Below are positions 9,015 to 16,695 of a stretch of DNA of 64,000 bases, in pieces; position 1 is the stretch's first letter; the number at the start of each line of letters is the position of its first letter. A program made the translations under genes and the position numbers. The stretch covers positions 18,037 to 82,036 of the forward strand of contig JBKPMR010000061.1 of NCBI GenBank assembly GCA_046732255.1, read 5' to 3'. The DNA comes from DATBLE01 sp046732255 (GTDB lineage: Bacteria > Actinomycetota > Thermoleophilia > Gaiellales > Gaiellaceae). The notes beneath the pieces are model-generated. The model did not search any database, was not told the origin of the DNA, and saw only the letters and a list, made by a program, of their open reading frames with translations.

Positions 9015-9740
9015 TCAGCGAAAGAGATCGTGGTCGGGCGGCATGACCAGCTCGGCGGCCGTCCCCGATCCGGCGACCTCGAGGCCGCGCACGACCGCGG
9101 CCGGGATCCGCGAGGTCTTGCCCATCACGAGCTCGGCCGCCGCCGCGATCTCGTCGGCGAGCGCGATCACGGTCGAGTGCAGCTCGTAGCCGGTCGGGTC
9201 GTAGACGCCGCGTAGGTCGCGGAGCACCTCGGTTCCGGCCGCGCCGATCGCGACGTTCGTGATCCCGAGCCGCCAGGAGCGGCCGAACGTGTCGGTGACG
9301 ATCACCCCGAGCGTGCGGCCGGTGAGCTCCTCCAGGGCAGCACGGAGCCGGGCGGCGGAGACGTCCGGATCCTCCGGCAGCAGGACGACGGTGTCGGGTG
9401 CCGGCGCGTTCGAGGCGTCGACCCCGGCCGAGGCGCAGACGAGGCCGTGCCTGGTCTCGGCGATCACGAGCGGGGGGCGGCTCCGGACGATCCGCACCGA
9501 CTCGCGCAGGACGACCTCCAGGCGGCGCGGGTCGCCGTCCTGCCCGGCGAGCCGCCGCGCCTCCTCCGAAGGCTCGACCTCGTCGAGGCGGACGACGCGC
9601 CCCTCCGCCTTCGAGACGACCTTCTGAGCGACGCAGACCACGTCACCGTCGCGCAGCTCCACCGCCGCCGCGATCAGCGACGCCAGGTCGTCGCCTTCGG
9701 CGATCTCCGGCAGCCCCTCGACCGGCAGCACCTGGATCAC
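9015..9740 (-). CDS. cofE: CofE/FbiB-type coenzyme F420:L-glutamate ligase
   Basis: GTP-dependent ligase that adds L-glutamates to F420-0. It is 241 residues, the length of stand-alone CofE, without the C-terminal nitroreductase-like domain of mycobacterial FbiB. Motifs: GDVVCVAQKVVSKAEGR near the N-terminus (catalytic Lys region), the DPRRLEVVLRES helix, HGLVCASAGVDASN and VIVTDTFGRSWR (metal- and GTP-binding). The GTG start lies in a GTGA overlap with cofD, so the two are translationally coupled. Confidence 0.93.
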   Translation of the reverse strand: MIQVLPVEGLPEIAEGDDLASLIAAAVELRDGDVVCVAQKVVSKAEGRVVRLDEVEPSEEARRLAGQDGDPRRLEVVLRESVRIVRSRPPLVIAETRHGLVCASAGVDASNAPAPDTVVLLPEDPDVSAARLRAALEELTGRTLGVIVTDTFGRSWRLGITNVAIGAAGTEVLRDLRGVYDPTGYELHSTVIALADEIAAAAELVMGKTSRIPAAVVRGLEVAGSGTAAELVMPPDHDLFR

Positions 9741-10669
9741 CGGCCCACCTCCAGCACGGCCTCGGCCAGGCGCCGCGCAGCACGCCGGTCCCGCATCAGC
9801 GTCCGGGTCACGTGCGGCCGGACACCGGCTGCCTCGACGGCTGCGGCGCCCGCCCGGTCGGCCTCGTCGACGACCAGCGCATCGAGCAGACCGGGGTAAC
9901 AGCCGGCGACGTGCGCGGGCGAGGTCCCGCCCGCGAGCCGACGCAGCATCCGGTCGGCGGGCCCCTTCACCGCCTTGCCGCCGATCAGCGGGCTCACACC
10001 GACGACCGGCCGCGCCGTGGCCCGAACCGCCTCGCTGATTCCGCGGACGGCCAAGATCGGCCAGATGCTGATGTACGGATTGCTCGGCGCGATCACGACC
10101 AGCGAGGTCCGCTCGATCGCCTCCACCACACCCGGCGCCGGAGTCGCGAACGCCGCCCCTTCGAAGCGGACGCCGTCGACCGCGTCGCGGCCGCGGCGCT
10201 GCACGAACCACTCCTGAAGCGACCGGGCGCCGCCCGGCGTCTCCAGGATCGTCCGCAGCCGATGGTCGGTCGCGGGAAGGACGCGGACGTCCACGCCGAA
10301 CGCCTTCGCAATCCGCGCCGTCACCGCCGACAGCGGCTCGCCTGCTCGCAGCGCCTTCGTCCGAACCAGGTGGAGACCGAGGTCGCGGTCGCCGAGCTGG
10401 AACCAGGTCTCCTCGTCGCCCAGCGCCTTCGCCGTCTCGAGCGCGTTCCAGGTCTCGCGGCGCCGTCCCCAGCCTCGTCGCGTGTCGTGAAGGTCGGCGA
10501 GCGCATAGACGATGCTGTCCAGATCGGGCGAGACGTGCAGGCCGAAGAACTCGTCGTCGTCGCCGACGTTGCCGATCACGGTCACGTTCCCAGGCCCGAC
10601 GACGTCTACGAGCCCGCGTACGAAGCGCGCGCCGCCGACGCCGCCCGAGAGAACGCACACGTTGTCCAT
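9737..10669 (-). CDS. cofD: CofD/FbiA: 2-phospho-L-lactate (or PEP) transferase
   Basis: Transfers the phospholactyl or phosphoenolpyruvyl group from the CofC product onto F0, making (dehydro-)F420-0. It is 310 residues, a normal family length. It starts with VCVLSGGVGGARFVRGL (nucleotide-binding loop) and has VIGNVGDDDEFFGLHVSPDLDS, the metal-binding Asp cluster, TWNALETAKALGDEETWF and VIAPSNPYISIWPIL. It is followed by cofE with a 4-nt overlap. Together with fbiC, cofC and fgd nearby, all the core F420 genes are within 10 kb. Confidence 0.94.
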   Translation of the reverse strand: MDNVCVLSGGVGGARFVRGLVDVVGPGNVTVIGNVGDDDEFFGLHVSPDLDSIVYALADLHDTRRGWGRRRETWNALETAKALGDEETWFQLGDRDLGLHLVRTKALRAGEPLSAVTARIAKAFGVDVRVLPATDHRLRTILETPGGARSLQEWFVQRRGRDAVDGVRFEGAAFATPAPGVVEAIERTSLVVIAPSNPYISIWPILAVRGISEAVRATARPVVGVSPLIGGKAVKGPADRMLRRLAGGTSPAHVAGCYPGLLDALVVDEADRAGAAAVEAAGVRPHVTRTLMRDRRAARRLAEAVLEVGR

Positions 10670-10689
10670 CCCGCAGTGACACTACCGCC

Positions 10690-12336
10690 GTGCCGGAGCA
10701 GGAGCATCTGGACAACAAGGCGATTGCGGCGCGGCTCGACTCCTTCGCCACGCTGCTCGAGCTCGCCGGGGCGAACCCCTATTCGGCGCGCGCCTACCGC
10801 CGCGCTGCGGAGCTGATCCGCTCGACCGAGGCGCCTGTCGCCGAGCTGATCCGCGTCGGTCGCGTCCGCGAGCTGCGCGGAATCGGCTCGGGGATCGGGC
10901 GTCGTCTGGAAGAGCTGGTCGAGACGGGAGAGATCGCCGAGCTCGAAGAGCTCGAGCGGCAGGTCTCGCCGGACCTCGTCGGGCTCGGCCTCTACCTGGG
11001 GATCGGCGCCCGCCGCGCGGTCCAGATCGCCGAGACGCTCGGCATCCGCACGGCCGCCGAGCTGCGCGAGGCTGCCGCGGCCGGGCGCCTGCGCGAGGTG
11101 CCTGGGATCGGGCCCTCGACCGAGGCGAAGCTGCTCGCCGCCCTCGCCCGCGAGGAAGAACCACGCGCAGCGCGCGGGATGCTGCTCCACCGCGCGCGGC
11201 GACTGCTCGCCGAGATCGCCGAGCCGCTGGGCGGCATGCCGGCCGGCGACCCGCGCCGGTACCGAGACTCGAGCGAACGGCTCGCCGTCGTCGCCGCCGC
11301 AGACGACCCGGAGCCGGTGCTGGCCGCCTTCGAGGCGTTGCCGCAGATCGTGTCGGTGCTGGAACGGTCGGAGCGCCGCGCGTACGGCGTCACCGTCGAG
11401 GGAGCGCCCGTGGAGCTGGTCGTGGCAGCGCCGGCGAGCTTCGGCACCGAGCTCCTCCGGGCGACCGGCGCGCCGGAGTACGTCGCGGCGCTCGAGCCGC
11501 TCCCCGACGCGCCGGACGAGGACGGCGTCTACGGAGCGCTCGGGATCCCGTTCTGTCCGCCCGAGCTCCGGGAGGCGGCGTTCCGCGACGAGCCGCCGCC
11601 GCTCGTCGAGCTCGCGCAGATCCGCGGCGACCTGCACGCGCACACGACCTGGTCGGACGGCACGGCGACGGTCGAGGAGATGGCGCTTGCCGCAATGGCG
11701 CGCGGCTACGACTACATCGCGATCTGCGACCACACACCCGCGGTCGGCGCCGTGCGAGGGCTGACCGCCGACGACCTGCGCCGGCAGGCACTCGAGATCG
11801 CAGACGTGAACGAGGCGGTCGCCCCCTTCCGGGTGCTCCGTGGCACCGAGTGCGACATCCACCCGGACGGTCGGCTCGACTTGCAGGACTCGATCCTGGC
11901 CGAGCTCGACTGGGTGCAGGCGAGCGTGCACGGCGGTCAGCGCCTCCCGAAGCGCGAGCAGGTCAAGCGCGTCGAGGAGGCGCTCCGCAACCCCCACGTT
12001 CGCTGTCTCTCTCATCCGAAGGGCCGGTACATCAACCGACGCCCGGAAAACGAGCTCGACGTCGACCGCCTGATCGAGGTCGCGCTCGAGGAGGGAGTGG
12101 CGCTGGAGGTGAACGGCCTCCCCGACCGGCTCGACCTTCGTGACGTCTACGTACGGCAGGCGGTCGAGGCCGGCGTGACGATCGTCTGCTCGACGGACGC
12201 GCACTCCGTGCGCGGCCTCGGGAACATGGAGCTGGCGGTAGCGACCGCCAGGCGCGGCTGGGCGCCGCCTGCGGCCGTGCTCAACACCCGGCCGCTAGAT
12301 TCCGTCCTTCGTGGACGCGGATCGCTTCGCCGCTGA
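10690..12336 (+). CDS. PolX-family protein: HhH, degenerate polymerase palm, intact PHP domain
   Basis: 548 residues arranged like bacterial DNA polymerase X. The N-terminal 8-kDa/HhH region has helix-hairpin-helix loops GIGSGIG (about 64-70) and GIGPST (139-144). A palm-like region follows (about 165-290), then a PHP phosphoesterase (about 310-545). PHP metal ligands look complete: GDLHAHTTWSDG (313-324), ICDHT, GTECDI, SVHGG, SHPKGR and STDAHS. In contrast, the palm lacks the usual GSxRR...GDxD aspartates, and the third-Asp position reads PVELVV. I infer a nuclease/phosphoesterase without polymerase activity. GTG start, 20 nt from cofD in divergent orientation. Confidence 0.85.
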   Translation: MPEQEHLDNKAIAARLDSFATLLELAGANPYSARAYRRAAELIRSTEAPVAELIRVGRVRELRGIGSGIGRRLEELVETGEIAELEELERQVSPDLVGLGLYLGIGARRAVQIAETLGIRTAAELREAAAAGRLREVPGIGPSTEAKLLAALAREEEPRAARGMLLHRARRLLAEIAEPLGGMPAGDPRRYRDSSERLAVVAAADDPEPVLAAFEALPQIVSVLERSERRAYGVTVEGAPVELVVAAPASFGTELLRATGAPEYVAALEPLPDAPDEDGVYGALGIPFCPPELREAAFRDEPPPLVELAQIRGDLHAHTTWSDGTATVEEMALAAMARGYDYIAICDHTPAVGAVRGLTADDLRRQALEIADVNEAVAPFRVLRGTECDIHPDGRLDLQDSILAELDWVQASVHGGQRLPKREQVKRVEEALRNPHVRCLSHPKGRYINRRPENELDVDRLIEVALEEGVALEVNGLPDRLDLRDVYVRQAVEAGVTIVCSTDAHSVRGLGNMELAVATARRGWAPPAAVLNTRPLDSVLRGRGSLRR

Positions 12337-12982
12337 GCTGCCCGGGCTGTTCGACGATTTCCCCCGCTCCGAGATCCCGCGTGGCCGCAGGTTCGACGAC
12401 GTGATCGGCGGGATCCCCAACCTTGCGACCGAGAACGTCCTGGCGCTGCTCAACCTCGCGGCATCGCTGCTCGGGCCCGACGAGAGCTACGTCGAGGTCG
12501 GGTCGTTCTACGGCGCCAGTTTGATCGGTGCCATGCGGGGCCACACGGGCGACTTCGTCGCGATCGACCGGTTCTCGTTCGACGTGCCGGAAGTGCGCGG
12601 CCGGCCGCTCCCCAAAGCGAACCGGGCCGGGCTAGAGGAGAGCCTCGCGCGGTTCAGCGCCGACAGCGCGACGATCCTCGAGGGCGACGCCTTCGAGCTG
12701 ATCGAGGGCGGCGCGCTCGGCGACCGGCAGGTCGGCGTGTACTACTGGGACGGCCCGCACGACTACGACGGCCAGCTGCGCGGGATGAGGGCGATCGAGC
12801 CGTGGCTGGCACCCGAGGCGCTGATCGTGGTCGACGACTACGACTGGGGCACGGTCGCACAGGCCACTCACGACTACGTCTCGACCGACCCGAGGGCCGA
12901 GCTGCTGGTGGAGATCGGCGGCGAGGCGGCCGACCAGGTCTGGTGGTGGGACGGCGTCGCCGTCGTGGCCAAGCGCAGCTAG
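12311..12982 (+). CDS. Class I SAM-dependent methyltransferase-like protein
   Basis: 223-residue Rossmann-fold protein. ESYVEVGSFYGASLIGAM gives the SAM-binding glycine-rich loop, and FVAIDRFSF supplies the acidic residue after strand 2. VYYWDGPHDYDGQLRGM and ALIVVDDYDWGTV resemble class I methyltransferases acting on glycans or small molecules (Methyltransf_24-like). The GTG start overlaps the PolX gene by 26 nt. The substrate is unknown. A hairpin repeat lies 8 nt after the stop. Confidence 0.72.
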   Translation: MDADRFAAELPGLFDDFPRSEIPRGRRFDDVIGGIPNLATENVLALLNLAASLLGPDESYVEVGSFYGASLIGAMRGHTGDFVAIDRFSFDVPEVRGRPLPKANRAGLEESLARFSADSATILEGDAFELIEGGALGDRQVGVYYWDGPHDYDGQLRGMRAIEPWLAPEALIVVDDYDWGTVAQATHDYVSTDPRAELLVEIGGEAADQVWWWDGVAVVAKRS

Positions 12983-12990
12983 ATGCGTCA

Positions 12991-13013
12991 GGGGGGAACC
13001 GGCCGTTCCCCCC
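12991..13013. repeat. Hairpin repeat family A, copy a (possible bidirectional terminator)
   Basis: Perfect 9-bp arms GGGGGGAAC / GTTCCCCCC around loop CGGCC, between convergent genes. The right flank GCGCGAGCGAGC recurs next to other copies. No T-run follows, so intrinsic termination is only a possibility. Confidence 0.75.
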
Positions 13014-13051
13014 GCGCGAGCGAGCAATGCGGCCGGAGGCCGCGGCGAGCG

Positions 13052-13324
13052 TCAACGGCGACCTGGGCCTGACATCGTCCACTCCGTGAGGTCGAACCAG
13101 TGCGAGCCCTTCAGCGCGTCGACCACACGTGGATCGGTATGACGCTTGTAGAAGACGTGTCGCTCGACGTCGGCGCAGATCTCGACCTCGTCGAGATTGA
13201 TGTCCGGGATCTTCATCAGCGCCTCGGCCGGGAGCTGCGCCTCCCGTACGGTCAGGTGCTTGAACTGGAGGTCGGGCGCGAGCTCCATCAGCTCGGGCCA
13301 GTCGGGGCAGCTCTGGTAGCTCAT
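13052..13324 (-). CDS. Small conserved-looking protein of unknown function
   Basis: 90 residues, acidic, with no membrane segment or known motif I recognise. It begins SYQSCPDWPELMELAPDLQ, carries a DINLDEVEICADVERH segment and ends near SHWFDLTEWTMSGPGRR. The ATG start sits in an ATGA overlap with the stop of the Wzt-like ATPase, so it is translated from the same mRNA. Coupling suggests a role linked to export or to the glycan, but nothing in its sequence shows this. Confidence 0.62.
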   Translation of the reverse strand: MSYQSCPDWPELMELAPDLQFKHLTVREAQLPAEALMKIPDINLDEVEICADVERHVFYKRHTDPRVVDALKGSHWFDLTEWTMSGPGRR

Positions 13325-14544
13325 CGCCCTGTTACTTCGGCAGTGGCGCCGATCTCCTGCAACGACCACGTGCCGTCGAGCAGCACCGGGCCGCGTGCAC
13401 CCTCCCCCGGGTAGACGACGAACCGGACTCCGTCGTCGAGCCAGTGGTAGAGCCGGCGGCCGCTCTGGTCGCCGAGCTCGAAGCGCAGGCGGAATCGGCC
13501 GTCGGCGAGGGGCGGCCGCTCGACGTCGAACCGGAGCAGGCGTTCGCCCGGCACCTCCTCCCAGCCGAGCTCGGCTGTATCGAGCGCTGCGGCGGCGAGC
13601 AACAGCCCCGCCTCGTCTCTGAGCTCGATCGAGACCCGGGGCGGCGCCAGAGCTTCGCGCGCGGCGATCCGGAGCTCGACCGTGAGGGGCTCGCCGGCGG
13701 CGAGCTGCTGCCGCTCCTCGCCGTCGGGCCCGAGCAGGCGGGCGGCGGCGATCCGGGCTTCGCCGCTCCCGTACTCGCGCAGGCCGGCCGCGCCCTCGGC
13801 CGGGTCGCGCTCGTCGGCGAGCAGCTTGTGGTAGCGGGCGATCGCCTCCTGCGCCGAGCCGTCGAGCTCGACGCGTCCGTTCCGCAGGAGCAGCGCGCGC
13901 TGGCACAGGCGCTCCACCGAGGCGGCGTCGTGCGAGACGAAGACGATCGTCCCGCCGCGCTGCTTGTACTCGAAGATCTTCGCGAAGCACTTGCGCTGGA
14001 ACTCCTCGTCCCCGACCGCGAAGACCTCGTCCAGCAACAGGATGTCCGCGTCGATGTGGGCCGCGACCGCGAAACCGAGGCGCATGTACATGCCCGACGA
14101 GTAGGTGCGCACCGGGTTGTCGATGAACCGTTCCAGCTCGGCGAAGGAGACGATCTCGTCGAACCGCTCGTCGATTGTCCTTCGCTTGAGGCCGTACAGC
14201 GAGCCGTTCAGGTAGACGTTCTCGCGCCCGGAGAAGTCGGGATGGAACCCGGCGCCGAGCTCGAGCAGCGACGCGACCCGCCCACCCGCAGCGACGCGGC
14301 CCGACGTGGGCGTGATGATCCCCGCGATCAGGCTGAGCAGGGTCGTCTTCCCCGAGCCGTTGCGGCCGACGAGGCCGACCGCGTCGCCCGGCTCGACTGC
14401 CAGCGAGACGTCTCGGAGCGCCCAGACCTCCGCCGCAGAAGGCCTGCCGCGGCGCAGCACGAGCTCCTTCAGCGTCCGCACCGGCTCCGGGTTGACCAGG
14501 AAGCGCCGGCTCGCTCGCTCGGCGCTGATCTCACCGGGTTTCAT
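13321..14544 (-). CDS. wzt: Wzt-like ABC transporter ATPase with C-terminal carbohydrate-binding domain
   Basis: Polysaccharide-export ATPase of 407 residues. Walker A GRNGSGKTT at 60-68, signature YSSGM at 148-152, Walker B ILLLDEVFAVGD from 168 and H-loop SHD at 204-206. Residues from about 240 on form an extra beta-rich domain like Wzt_C, which in known Wzt proteins reads the end of the finished glycan. The partner permease is probably the gene at 18259-19065, although haem and toxin-antitoxin genes lie between. The ATG is inside a perfect inverted repeat, which could mask translation. Confidence 0.9.
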   Translation of the reverse strand: MKPGEISAERASRRFLVNPEPVRTLKELVLRRGRPSAAEVWALRDVSLAVEPGDAVGLVGRNGSGKTTLLSLIAGIITPTSGRVAAGGRVASLLELGAGFHPDFSGRENVYLNGSLYGLKRRTIDERFDEIVSFAELERFIDNPVRTYSSGMYMRLGFAVAAHIDADILLLDEVFAVGDEEFQRKCFAKIFEYKQRGGTIVFVSHDAASVERLCQRALLLRNGRVELDGSAQEAIARYHKLLADERDPAEGAAGLREYGSGEARIAAARLLGPDGEERQQLAAGEPLTVELRIAAREALAPPRVSIELRDEAGLLLAAAALDTAELGWEEVPGERLLRFDVERPPLADGRFRLRFELGDQSGRRLYHWLDDGVRFVVYPGEGARGPVLLDGTWSLQEIGATAEVTGR

Positions 14545-14568
14545 GGGCCAGATCCTGGCCCATGAAAC
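14538..14568. promoter_or_regulatory. Perfect inverted repeat over the wzt start codon
   Basis: Arms GTTTCATGGGCCA (14538-14550) and TGGCCCATGAAAC (14556-14568) are exact complements around a 5-nt spacer. The wzt ATG (complement of 14542-14544) lies in one arm. In mRNA this would form a 13-bp hairpin across the initiation site; in DNA it could be an operator. Confidence 0.7.
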
Positions 14569-14582
14569 GGGGGAGGGGTCCG

Positions 14583-14604
14583 AGGGGAACCGGGAGGTTC
14601 CCCT
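14583..14604. repeat. Hairpin repeat family A, copy b
   Basis: Perfect 9-bp arms AGGGGAACC / GGTTCCCCT around GGGA, in the 142-nt spacer between hemH and wzt. No gene is visible in this spacer. Confidence 0.75.
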
Positions 14605-14635
14605 GTTAACGTCGGCCTCTGGAAGAAGGGGGCTC

Positions 14636-14660
14636 GTGGGGGAAACATGGTTTCTCCCAC
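14636..14660. repeat. Hairpin repeat family A, copy b2 (imperfect)
   Basis: GTGGGGGAAAC and GTTTCTCCCAC pair with one mismatch. It is preceded by AAGGGGGCTC, also seen before the copies at 18.2 and 60.4 kb, and followed by GGGAGCGAGC. Confidence 0.6.
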
Positions 14661-14686
14661 GGGAGCGAGCTGGAGGCGAGCGACTT

Positions 14687-15646
14687 TCATGCCGTCGAGG
14701 GTACCGCCAGCGCCCGCCGCACTATGGTCGCGAGCGTGTCGACGAACGCGGGGTCCGCGTTCGGCATCTCGATCCGGGCAAGTCGCAGCCCCAGCTCGGC
14801 CGCCTTCTCCTGCGCCTCCGTGTCGATGTCCCAGCGGATCTCGAGATGGTCGGCGACGAACCCGACCGGGCAGACGAGCACGTCGTCGACGCCCCTGCTG
14901 CGCAGCTCGGCGAGGTGGTCGATGATGTCCGGCTGGAGCCACGGCTCACCCGTCCGGGACTCGGATTGGTAGCTGAAGGTCCAGTCGCGAAGTCCTGCGG
15001 ACTTCGCGACTAACTGACTCGTCTCGAGCAGCTGTTCCTGATACGGATCATCCTCCTCGAGAATTCGAGCAGGAAGCGAATGCGCCGTGAAGACGACATG
15101 CGCGGTCGTCCCTCGCACTCGGTCGGCGAGGAGCTCCACGAAGCCGGGCTCCAGATGCCAGCTCTCGACGAACGTGATGTCCGCCCGCCCGGCGACCGCC
15201 TCCTCGAGCTGCTCGCGGTAGCCGCCGATCGAGAGTCGCGAGTAGTGCGGTGCGAGGACGAGACCGACGATCGCGTCCGCCCCCGCGTCTAGCGCCGACT
15301 CGGCCGCGTCGGCGATCCGCGGCCGCCAGTGCTTCATCCCGGTGAGGACCGGCAGGCCGAGCTCGGCCTCGAGCGCGGCCCGAACCTGCGCGGTGATCTC
15401 GTTCAGCGGGTTCGAGTCCTCGATCCCGAGCCGCCGGTAGCGCTCGGTCAGGTCGGCGAGCAGCTCGGGCCGCACCGGCCGGCCGCCGCGGATGTCGGCG
15501 TAGTAGGCGGGGACGTCGTCGATCCGGTCCGGCGAGCCGTAGGCCATGAGCACCACCGCAGCGTTGACGCCTTCAGCGTCACGACATCGCCTCGTACCAA
15601 ACTCGACAGCCGCGTTGTCGGCTTTGTACTCGGCTTCATCTCTCAC
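14687..15646 (-). CDS. hemH: Ferrochelatase (coproporphyrin ferrochelatase type)
   Basis: Inserts Fe2+ into a porphyrin, the coproporphyrin III route being usual in actinobacteria. 319 residues with VVLMAYGSPDRIDDVPAYY at the N-terminus, NPLNEITAQ, the APHYSRLSIGGY substrate region, VFTAHSLP with the catalytic His, and CPVGFVADHLEIRWDID with the conserved metal-binding Glu. The GTG start overlaps the hemE stop (GTGA); the first ~27 residues precede the usual family start. A perfect 13-bp inverted repeat (14983-15011) is embedded in the coding sequence around the VAKSAGLRDW segment. Confidence 0.92.
   Translation of the reverse strand: MRDEAEYKADNAAVEFGTRRCRDAEGVNAAVVLMAYGSPDRIDDVPAYYADIRGGRPVRPELLADLTERYRRLGIEDSNPLNEITAQVRAALEAELGLPVLTGMKHWRPRIADAAESALDAGADAIVGLVLAPHYSRLSIGGYREQLEEAVAGRADITFVESWHLEPGFVELLADRVRGTTAHVVFTAHSLPARILEEDDPYQEQLLETSQLVAKSAGLRDWTFSYQSESRTGEPWLQPDIIDHLAELRSRGVDDVLVCPVGFVADHLEIRWDIDTEAQEKAAELGLRLARIEMPNADPAFVDTLATIVRRALAVPSTA
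14983..15011. repeat. Perfect 13-bp inverted repeat inside hemH
   Basis: AGTCGCGAAGTCC (14983-14995), spacer TGC, GGACTTCGCGACT (14999-15011). It codes for part of a surface-type segment of ferrochelatase. The layout (13-bp arms, 3-nt loop, TCGCG ends) resembles the hairpin at 45542-45570. Confidence 0.8.
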
Positions 15647-16674
15647 GTGACCGCCCGCGCAGTCCGCTCGTGGACGAGCTCCACGAGTCGCGACAAGTCC
15701 GAGGGACTCGTCTCGGGCAAGACGCCGTGACCGAGGTTGAAGACGTGACCAGGGCGCCCACCGGCACGCGTTAGCACGTCGCCTGCGGCCGCTTCGATCC
15801 GCGGCCACGGCGCGAGCAGCGCGGCCGGGTCGAGGTTCCCCTGCACGGCACGTTCGGGGCCGACCGCGAGCCAACCCTGGTCGAGCGGCACGCGCCAGTC
15901 GAGGCCGATCGAGTCGCCGCCCGTCGTGGCCATCGACGCAAGCAGATGTGTAGTGCCGGTGCCGAAGTGGATCGTCGGCACGTCGACCGCAGCCAGGATC
16001 CGCGCCGAGTAGGGCGCCACGAACTCCTCGTAATCGAGAACTGAGAGCACGCCGACCCACGAGTCGAAGAGCTGGATCACGTCGGCACCGGCCCCCGCCT
16101 GAGCCACGACATACGCGGCGAATCCTTCGGTCAGCCGGTCCATCAGCGCATGCCAGACGGACGGCTCGCGGTACATCAGCTCCTTCACCCGGACGAAGTC
16201 GCGGCTCGGCCTGCCCTCGACCAGGTAGCCGGCGACCGTGAACGGGCCTCCGCAGAAGCCGACGAGGGCCTGCTCGGCGCCGAGCTCGCGGCGCACGATT
16301 CGGATCGCCTCGAGCACTGGGCCGTAGGCATCCCCGGGATCGGGCAGGCTCAGCCGGTCGACGTCGGCTGCGCCCGCGATCGGCGCGGCGACGACCGGTC
16401 CGACGCCTTCGACCAGCTCGACCTCGAGCCCCATCCCGAGGACCGGCGTGACGATGTCCGCGAACAGCACCGCGGCGTCGACGCCGTGCCGGCGCACCGG
16501 CTGAAGCGTTACCTCGGCACAGAGCTCGGGCGTGCCCGCGATCTCGAAGAAGGAGTGCCGTTCACGCAGCGCCCGGTACTCCGGCAGCGACCGGCCGGCC
16601 TGGCGCATGAACCACACGGGGGTACGCTCGACCGGCTCACGCCGCAACGCGCGGACGAGGAGCGGATCGGACAC
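15643..16674 (-). CDS. hemE: Uroporphyrinogen decarboxylase
   Basis: Decarboxylates the four acetate side chains of uroporphyrinogen III to coproporphyrinogen III. It is 343 residues. The family signature PVWFMRQAGRSLPEYR is near the N-terminus; FADIVTPVLGMG, GFCGGPFTVAGYLVEG and QLFDSWVG follow, and VFNLGHGVLPETSP is near the end. GTG start. It is coupled to hemH by a GTGA overlap; together they form two steps of haem synthesis. Confidence 0.96.
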   Translation of the reverse strand: MSDPLLVRALRREPVERTPVWFMRQAGRSLPEYRALRERHSFFEIAGTPELCAEVTLQPVRRHGVDAAVLFADIVTPVLGMGLEVELVEGVGPVVAAPIAGAADVDRLSLPDPGDAYGPVLEAIRIVRRELGAEQALVGFCGGPFTVAGYLVEGRPSRDFVRVKELMYREPSVWHALMDRLTEGFAAYVVAQAGAGADVIQLFDSWVGVLSVLDYEEFVAPYSARILAAVDVPTIHFGTGTTHLLASMATTGGDSIGLDWRVPLDQGWLAVGPERAVQGNLDPAALLAPWPRIEAAAGDVLTRAGGRPGHVFNLGHGVLPETSPSDLSRLVELVHERTARAVT

Positions 16675-16695
16675 GGCCCTACACTAGCCCCGAAA

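Noticed and set aside
5792..9046. Very long open frame on the plus strand (about 1084 codons) and a 943-codon minus frame at 5853-8684
   Set aside because: Both are out-of-frame shadows of the macro-domain and GAF/GGDEF genes. They are Arg/Gly/Pro/Ala-rich with no domain motifs, as expected from high third-position GC.
12991..13013. Calling all family-A hairpins Rho-independent terminators
   Set aside because: No T-run follows, and copies occur inside or before genes (60402), so a general terminator role is not supported.
13100..13414. Plus-strand frame opposite the small 90-residue gene
   Set aside because: The minus frame has an ATGA coupling with wzt and balanced composition; the plus frame has neither.
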